Origin: Candidatus Nomurabacteria bacterium
Lineage (GTDB): Bacteria > Patescibacteriota > Saccharimonadia > Saccharimonadales > Saccharimonadaceae
Direction: 5' to 3'
NCBI GenBank assembly: GCA_031264785.1
Contig: JAISDN010000015.1
Span: 1-10,090, forward strand
Length of the DNA stretch: 10,090 nt
Shown here: one piece after another, positions 7,115-10,090 of the stretch
Layout of the letters: each line of letters begins with the position of its first letter
How positions within the stretch are numbered: position 1 is the stretch's first letter
Made by a program: the position numbers and the translations under genes
The notes under the pieces: model-generated
The model's database searches: none
What the model saw: only the letters and a program-made list of their open reading frames with translations
Told to the model about the DNA's origin: nothing

Positions 7115-7217
7115 ATTTTTCTCTTGATAGGTATTGCGACATGTTGAGCATCACTGAACCATCTCCAATTAGTTTTTTAGACAGGTAACTCAACAAATTC
7201 TTAACTTGTAATTTCAT
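7098..7217 (-). CDS. 39-aa peptide coupled between HEPN and nuclease genes
   Basis: ATG 7217-7215 overlaps the HEPN stop codon as ATGA and is preceded at good spacing by a strong ribosome-binding site, AGGCGAGG. The ORF runs to TAA 7100-7098, overlapping the nuclease-like gene's start (7114) by 17 nt. The peptide starts MKLQVKNLLSYLSKKLIGDG and ends basic (SREKYGKSR). With it the operon has no untranslated gap, so ribosomes could pass from HEPN to the nuclease gene. It may be a functional small protein or mainly a coupling device. No family is recognised. Confidence 0.5.
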   Translation of the reverse strand: MKLQVKNLLSYLSKKLIGDGSVMLNMSQYLSREKYGKSR

Positions 7218-7951
7218 CTGTTACCTCGCCTTTTTGTTGTAGCTCTGACTAGTTCTAGAAATACTCTCCTGATATTTGACCAGTCGTCACTACCTAATTC
7301 GATCCTATCTCCTTCTTTATAGCTCTTGATATTTGCATTAAAGGAATTCGTGGCGTTCACAAATTTGTTGTCGACTATACCACCCTTATGAACTAATATA
7401 TGTCGAGCCTCAAGATAAAAACAAATATTTTTTTCGGTTTGGTCGGTTAATTTAATTTCTTTGTATGAAAACTCTTTAAAATTTCGTTTTATCGCTTGTA
7501 GGTCTTGGAAGTTAAGAGAGGCTTTTTCTAGGATGATTTGACCGATTTTACCGCCAAATCTCAAGTCATTATCAATAATATCTTTAAGCGTGAGTTTAAC
7601 CTCTTGTAACTTTTTATTATCATATTTTATGTTTTTTGGATCTTTAAGCATGTTAACGAAATATTTTTTTAACGTAGCCTCAAGACTCGACACTGCTAAT
7701 ATACACATCTGCGCATATATTACTTGAAAATTATCTACGATCGACTGATGATTTATATTCTCAAGCGATCGCTTGGAGTTTTCCAGCGCTTTTTTAACTG
7801 TGCGAGGAACACCATCGGTTTTTGCGGCTCTATCTAGCGCCTCAATCGCTATCGACCTAATAAATTCAGGCGTTTCTTCAAGTTTATCAATATTATCTAA
7901 CTCCACCTGAAAATCGGCAACATAATCAGTCGTAACATTCTGTGTCATCAT
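7214..7951 (-). CDS. HEPN-domain protein, putative RNase (245 aa)
   Basis: The protein is helical and ends with the HEPN signature R-x4-H in YLEARHILVHKGGIVDNKFV: R183 and H188, the pair that forms the composite active site of HEPN RNases in dimers. Position +1 after the Arg is His where Asn is common. The central region VIYAQMCILAVSSLEATLKKYF matches the long helix of RiboL-PSP/MAE-type HEPN proteins (established family knowledge, recognised by eye). ATG 7951 was chosen because TTAGAGA precedes it and because the upstream leader ORF stops there by ATGA overlap; ATG 7948 is next, and a TTG at 7990 is unlikely. As first main gene of the operon with a nuclease-like protein, it is likely a toxin, sensor or RNase of a defence system. 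Catalytic activity is not proven. Confidence 0.8.
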   Translation of the reverse strand: MMTQNVTTDYVADFQVELDNIDKLEETPEFIRSIAIEALDRAAKTDGVPRTVKKALENSKRSLENINHQSIVDNFQVIYAQMCILAVSSLEATLKKYFVNMLKDPKNIKYDNKKLQEVKLTLKDIIDNDLRFGGKIGQIILEKASLNFQDLQAIKRNFKEFSYKEIKLTDQTEKNICFYLEARHILVHKGGIVDNKFVNATNSFNANIKSYKEGDRIELGSDDWSNIRRVFLELVRATTKRRGNR

Positions 7952-8043
7952 GTAATCTCTAACCCGACTCCATGTCCTTGCCTGCCGCAAAAGGCTAGTC
8001 TCGGACTGTTTTCATTATTAGGATTGCTCTCAATTTTTTTCAT
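7948..8043 (-). CDS. Leaderless 31-aa leader ORF of the HEPN operon
   Basis: ATG 8043 sits six bases after a TGA-TATAAT extended -10, at the expected first base of the transcript. The 31-codon ORF begins MKKIESNPNNENSPR and stops at TGA 7950-7948, which overlaps the HEPN start as ATGA. This layout is typical of translational coupling and could control HEPN synthesis. The peptide is hydrophilic in its first half, glycine-rich near the end, and matches no family I know. Confidence 0.5.
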   Translation of the reverse strand: MKKIESNPNNENSPRLAFCGRQGHGVGLEIT

Positions 8044-8049
8044 ATCGAC

Positions 8050-8058
8050 ATTATATCA
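8050..8058 (-). promoter_or_regulatory. Extended -10 promoter of the HEPN/nuclease operon
   Basis: TGA-TATAAT on the minus strand is followed by GTCGAT and ATG at 8043. The geometry is identical to the two promoters in the 5092-5170 region. A good -35 box is absent; an inverted repeat occupies that zone. Confidence 0.65.
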
Positions 8059-8066
8059 TAAAAGTG

Positions 8067-8086
8067 ACTCGATAATATGTGCGAGT
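8067..8086. promoter_or_regulatory. Inverted repeat ACTCG-N10-CGAGT in the -35 region of the HEPN promoter
   Basis: Perfect five-base arms are spaced 15 bp centre to centre, centred near -34 relative to the predicted start at 8043. It may be an operator for a dimeric regulator. Alternatively it is a weak terminator after the nitroreductase gene, since a short T run follows the stem on either strand. Confidence 0.35.
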
Positions 8087-8092
8087 ATTTTG

Positions 8093-8584
8093 CTAAAACT
8101 TATTCCAATGCACTTTCCTCTCAACCCAACGGTCATTGGGCGGCAAGGGCTCAGTCGGATAGCCTAATGCGAGCATTATATAGGCGGTGTGGGCGGTCGG
8201 GGTTTCGAGCAAATCTTTCACGGTCTCTTGGGCATCTTCGATTGTTATCGCCATTATCAAACTGCCGACGTCGAGGTTGGCGGCGGCAAGGGCGAGGTTT
8301 TGGACGGCTATGCCGACGTTCATTTCTTGGAGTTCGTCTGGTTCGGCGCAGATTATAATGGCGTGGCTGGCGGTGGCGGTGGCTTTGGTCCAGGCTGTCA
8401 CCCGCGACAACTTCACCAACAATTCCCTATCGTCGACCACCACGAATTCCCAAGGTTGGGTGTTGTCAGTCGACGGCGCGTTCATCCCAGCTTTCAAAAT
8501 CTCATTGATATCTTCCTCGCTAATCGTCCGTGAATCATCAAACCCATCGTGATAACTGCGGCGTTTATAAATTTCTTTTAACAT
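8093..8584 (-). CDS. Nitroreductase family protein (FMN-dependent)
   Basis: The 163-aa protein has the hallmarks of the FMN-binding nitroreductase family: RRS (8-10) for phosphate contact, MNAPSTDNTQPWEFVVV (34-50), AVQNLALAAANLDVGS (93-108) and ALGYPTE (139-145). Such enzymes reduce nitro-compounds, quinones or related substrates with NAD(P)H in the cytoplasm, usually as dimers; the true substrate is not readable. It is shorter than most members (180-220 aa) but complete. Its ATG directly follows the deformylase stop codon and its ribosome-binding site (AAGGAG) lies within the end of that gene, so the two form an operon. Confidence 0.9.
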   Translation of the reverse strand: MLKEIYKRRSYHDGFDDSRTISEEDINEILKAGMNAPSTDNTQPWEFVVVDDRELLVKLSRVTAWTKATATASHAIIICAEPDELQEMNVGIAVQNLALAAANLDVGSLIMAITIEDAQETVKDLLETPTAHTAYIMLALGYPTEPLPPNDRWVERKVHWNKF

Positions 8585-9157
8585 CTATTTCTCCTTATGC
8601 ACATTATTTGTTAATAGTTTAGACTGTCTAGCAAATTCTTTGTAGCTCACCAAATCCACTTCGTTAATCAAGTCGGTAAATAGCACCCCGTTCAGATGAT
8701 CGGTTTCGTGCTGGATGACGTGCGCCACAAAGCCTTCGATAATTTCGTCTTGCTCGTCGCCGTTTCGATCGAGATATTTAATACGAATTTTTGTAAATCG
8801 CGGAACTTTTGCCATCGCCGGTTGACCATTTTCGTCGACAACGGTGCTTTGACAGCCCTCCCACATTGGCTGTTTCTTGCCGAAAGTCTCAATGATTTCA
8901 GTGTTAATACAAACTTTATCAAAAACTTCCAAATTCGGCCGGCCGGGCGTTGGCTTGATGGCAATGACACTAATCGCAATCGATTCGCCAACTTGATTAG
9001 CGCTCAGGCCCACACCCATTTTTTTCTTGTCGCAAGTATATTTAATGTCATCAATTAAGCTTTGAACCTTTGCGGACATAATCTCGGTTTTTGTTAATCG
9101 GCGGCATTTCTTACGCAAAATTCGGTCGTTTGCGGCGGTTAATTTTAAAATTTTCAT
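8585..9157 (-). CDS. def: Peptide deformylase
   Basis: All three deformylase motifs are present in order: GVGLSANQVG (48-57, the GxGxAAxQ motif with Ser for the first Ala), EGCQS (100-104) and QHETDH (149-154). C102, H150 and H154 hold the metal and E151 is the catalytic base, so the enzyme should remove the N-formyl group from new proteins. Length (190 aa) is normal. It is followed without a gap by the nitroreductase gene. There is no ribosome-binding site before ATG 9157; a -10-like element 7 bp upstream suggests a leaderless message. Confidence 0.95.
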   Translation of the reverse strand: MKILKLTAANDRILRKKCRRLTKTEIMSAKVQSLIDDIKYTCDKKKMGVGLSANQVGESIAISVIAIKPTPGRPNLEVFDKVCINTEIIETFGKKQPMWEGCQSTVVDENGQPAMAKVPRFTKIRIKYLDRNGDEQDEIIEGFVAHVIQHETDHLNGVLFTDLINEVDLVSYKEFARQSKLLTNNVHKEK

Positions 9158-9164
9158 AATTAAT

Positions 9165-9173
9165 ATTACACCA
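9165..9173 (-). promoter_or_regulatory. Weak extended -10-like element before peptide deformylase
   Basis: TGG-TGTAAT, followed by ATTAATT and ATG 9157, loosely matches the TGN-TATAAT-N6-ATG arrangement in the island, with one mismatch and seven bases of spacing. Together with the missing ribosome-binding site it supports, weakly, leaderless expression. Confidence 0.35.
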
Positions 9174-9193
9174 CTTTATAAGTAGAATGATTT

Positions 9194-10090
9194 TTAAATC
9201 TCCACGTCTTCGCCGAATAATTTTTCGAGGCGTTTGCGGATGGCTCCGGGGTGGCGGCCGAATTCGGCGGTTAATTTTTTAAGTTTTTGGCCGGATTTGA
9301 AGAGTTTGGATAATTTTTTGTCATCGGCGTCGCTCCAAGGGCGGTAGGCGTTGGGGTAGGTCTCGCGCATTCGGGCTAATTTTTCGGCCCACGCGGCGGA
9401 TTTTTCTGGGTCTTTGGCAGCAGTTTTTCCGGTTTTAGTTTTGGCTAATTTTGCTTCGCGTTTTTGTTTGTTTGCCCGCAAATGTTCGAATTGAGTCGAG
9501 GCTTTTTCGCACTCGGCGCGGAATTTTTCGTCCTTTTCCAAAACTTCCGGATGAACTTCGAAAGCTTTACTATGCAGCCCCAAAATCGACAACGAATCCA
9601 GCGACCGCACGCGCGACAACGCCACGTAGCCCATTCCGGCTTCAAAGACATTGCGCAAGTTGATTTTAGCAGCGTCGAGCGTCATTCCCTGCGATTTGTG
9701 GACCGTGATGGCATAAGCCGGTCGTAGCGGGATCTGGGTGATTGACGCTTTTTTGACATCGCCATCTCGCAGCTCCCAACTGACCTCTGTCACAGTGATT
9801 TTTCGACCGTTACGAAACTGGACTACTGGGTTATTAAACGGCCCGCTAAAGTCTACGACTTCGCCAATCGAACCGTTGACAAATCCCTGTTCCTGATCGT
9901 TTTTAAGCGCCATCACTAATGCTCCTTTTTTCAGCCGTAAAACCTCCGGCGCCAGACAAGATTTTTTCATTCGTTCGTAATAATTTTCCGAGCCGGTATG
10001 CGTCATTTGGTAATCCACAAATTCGCCGGGCAGCTCCGCCATTCGTCGCTCGTTGAGATAATTGACGTCGCGATTGGTGGTGTGAAGTTC
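9194..10090 (-). CDS. Pif1-like/SF1B DNA helicase, C-terminal part (5' end outside window)
   Basis: The frame is open to the right edge, giving the last 298 residues. The visible part starts ELHTTNRDVNYLNERRMAELPG, as in Pif1/RecD-type helicases, and the internal ATG at 10042 is not the start. AYAITVHKSQGMTLD (125-139) is motif V-like, and YVALSRVRSL (155-164) is motif VI with the arginine finger. After residue 180 a Lys/Glu-rich linker leads to a SANT/Myb- or HTH-like module (YRPWSDADDKKLSKLF to PGAIRKRLEKL, about 248-291), probably for nucleic-acid binding. The ATP-binding half lies beyond 10090. It ends 36 nt before the deformylase gene on the same strand. Confidence 0.9.
   Translation of the reverse strand, partial: ELHTTNRDVNYLNERRMAELPGEFVDYQMTHTGSENYYERMKKSCLAPEVLRLKKGALVMALKNDQEQGFVNGSIGEVVDFSGPFNNPVVQFRNGRKITVTEVSWELRDGDVKKASITQIPLRPAYAITVHKSQGMTLDAAKINLRNVFEAGMGYVALSRVRSLDSLSILGLHSKAFEVHPEVLEKDEKFRAECEKASTQFEHLRANKQKREAKLAKTKTGKTAAKDPEKSAAWAEKLARMRETYPNAYRPWSDADDKKLSKLFKSGQKLKKLTAEFGRHPGAIRKRLEKLFGEDVEI

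Noticed and set aside
7952..7990. TTG at 7990 as HEPN start
   Set aside because: It has no ribosome-binding site; ATG 7951 has a purine-rich site upstream and an ATGA overlap with the leader ORF.
8077..9058. Plus-strand ORFs over nitroreductase and deformylase
   Set aside because: They are antisense to genes with complete family motifs.

Overview
The window looks like a chromosomal segment of a Patescibacteria/CPR bacterium, most likely a Saccharibacteria (TM7) relative. This rests on gene content and recalled family resemblance, not on a marker gene. The clues are a very large secreted multidomain surface protein whose visible end resembles a CPR-type extracellular beta domain, a compact peptide deformylase/nitroreductase pair, and a Pif1-like helicase with a C-terminal SANT/Myb-like module. 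TGA ends several genes (PIN-partner, HEPN, leader ORF), so the TGA=Gly code of Gracilibacteria/Absconditabacteria does not apply.

Layout. (1) 1-3236, minus strand: the 5' 1078 codons of a GC-richer surface protein gene, with signal peptide, glycine-rich region, four IPT/TIG domains and two LamG-like domains that appear to be nested inside TIG domains. (2) 3237-3825: mostly noncoding. It holds a (GA)14 tract just upstream of the surface gene, sigma70-type promoters facing both ways and two doubtful small peptide ORFs. (3) 3826-8043: an AT-rich accessory island with a PIN-domain nuclease and its small partner (plus strand), a small beta-rich protein of unknown function (minus), a small HTH gene with an in-frame amber codon (plus), and a minus-strand operon of leader peptide, HEPN protein, 39-aa peptide and PD-(D/E)XK nuclease-like protein. 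(4) 8093-10090, minus strand: housekeeping genes for a nitroreductase, a peptide deformylase and the C-terminal part of a Pif1-like helicase.

The best candidate for an undescribed system is the minus-strand module 5606-8043. A short leader ORF overlaps the HEPN start by ATGA, the HEPN stop overlaps a 39-aa ORF by ATGA, and that ORF overlaps the start of the 502-aa nuclease-like gene. A predicted RNase (HEPN, R-x4-H) tightly coupled to a predicted DNase suggests a phage-defence or abortive-infection module. This is inference from domains and gene order. The PIN pair nearby may be a second conflict system.

A regulatory pattern recurs: TGN-TATAAT followed by exactly six bases and then ATG, at three sites in the island (5091 minus, 5171 plus, 8043 minus), with a degenerate version before peptide deformylase. 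This predicts leaderless mRNAs.
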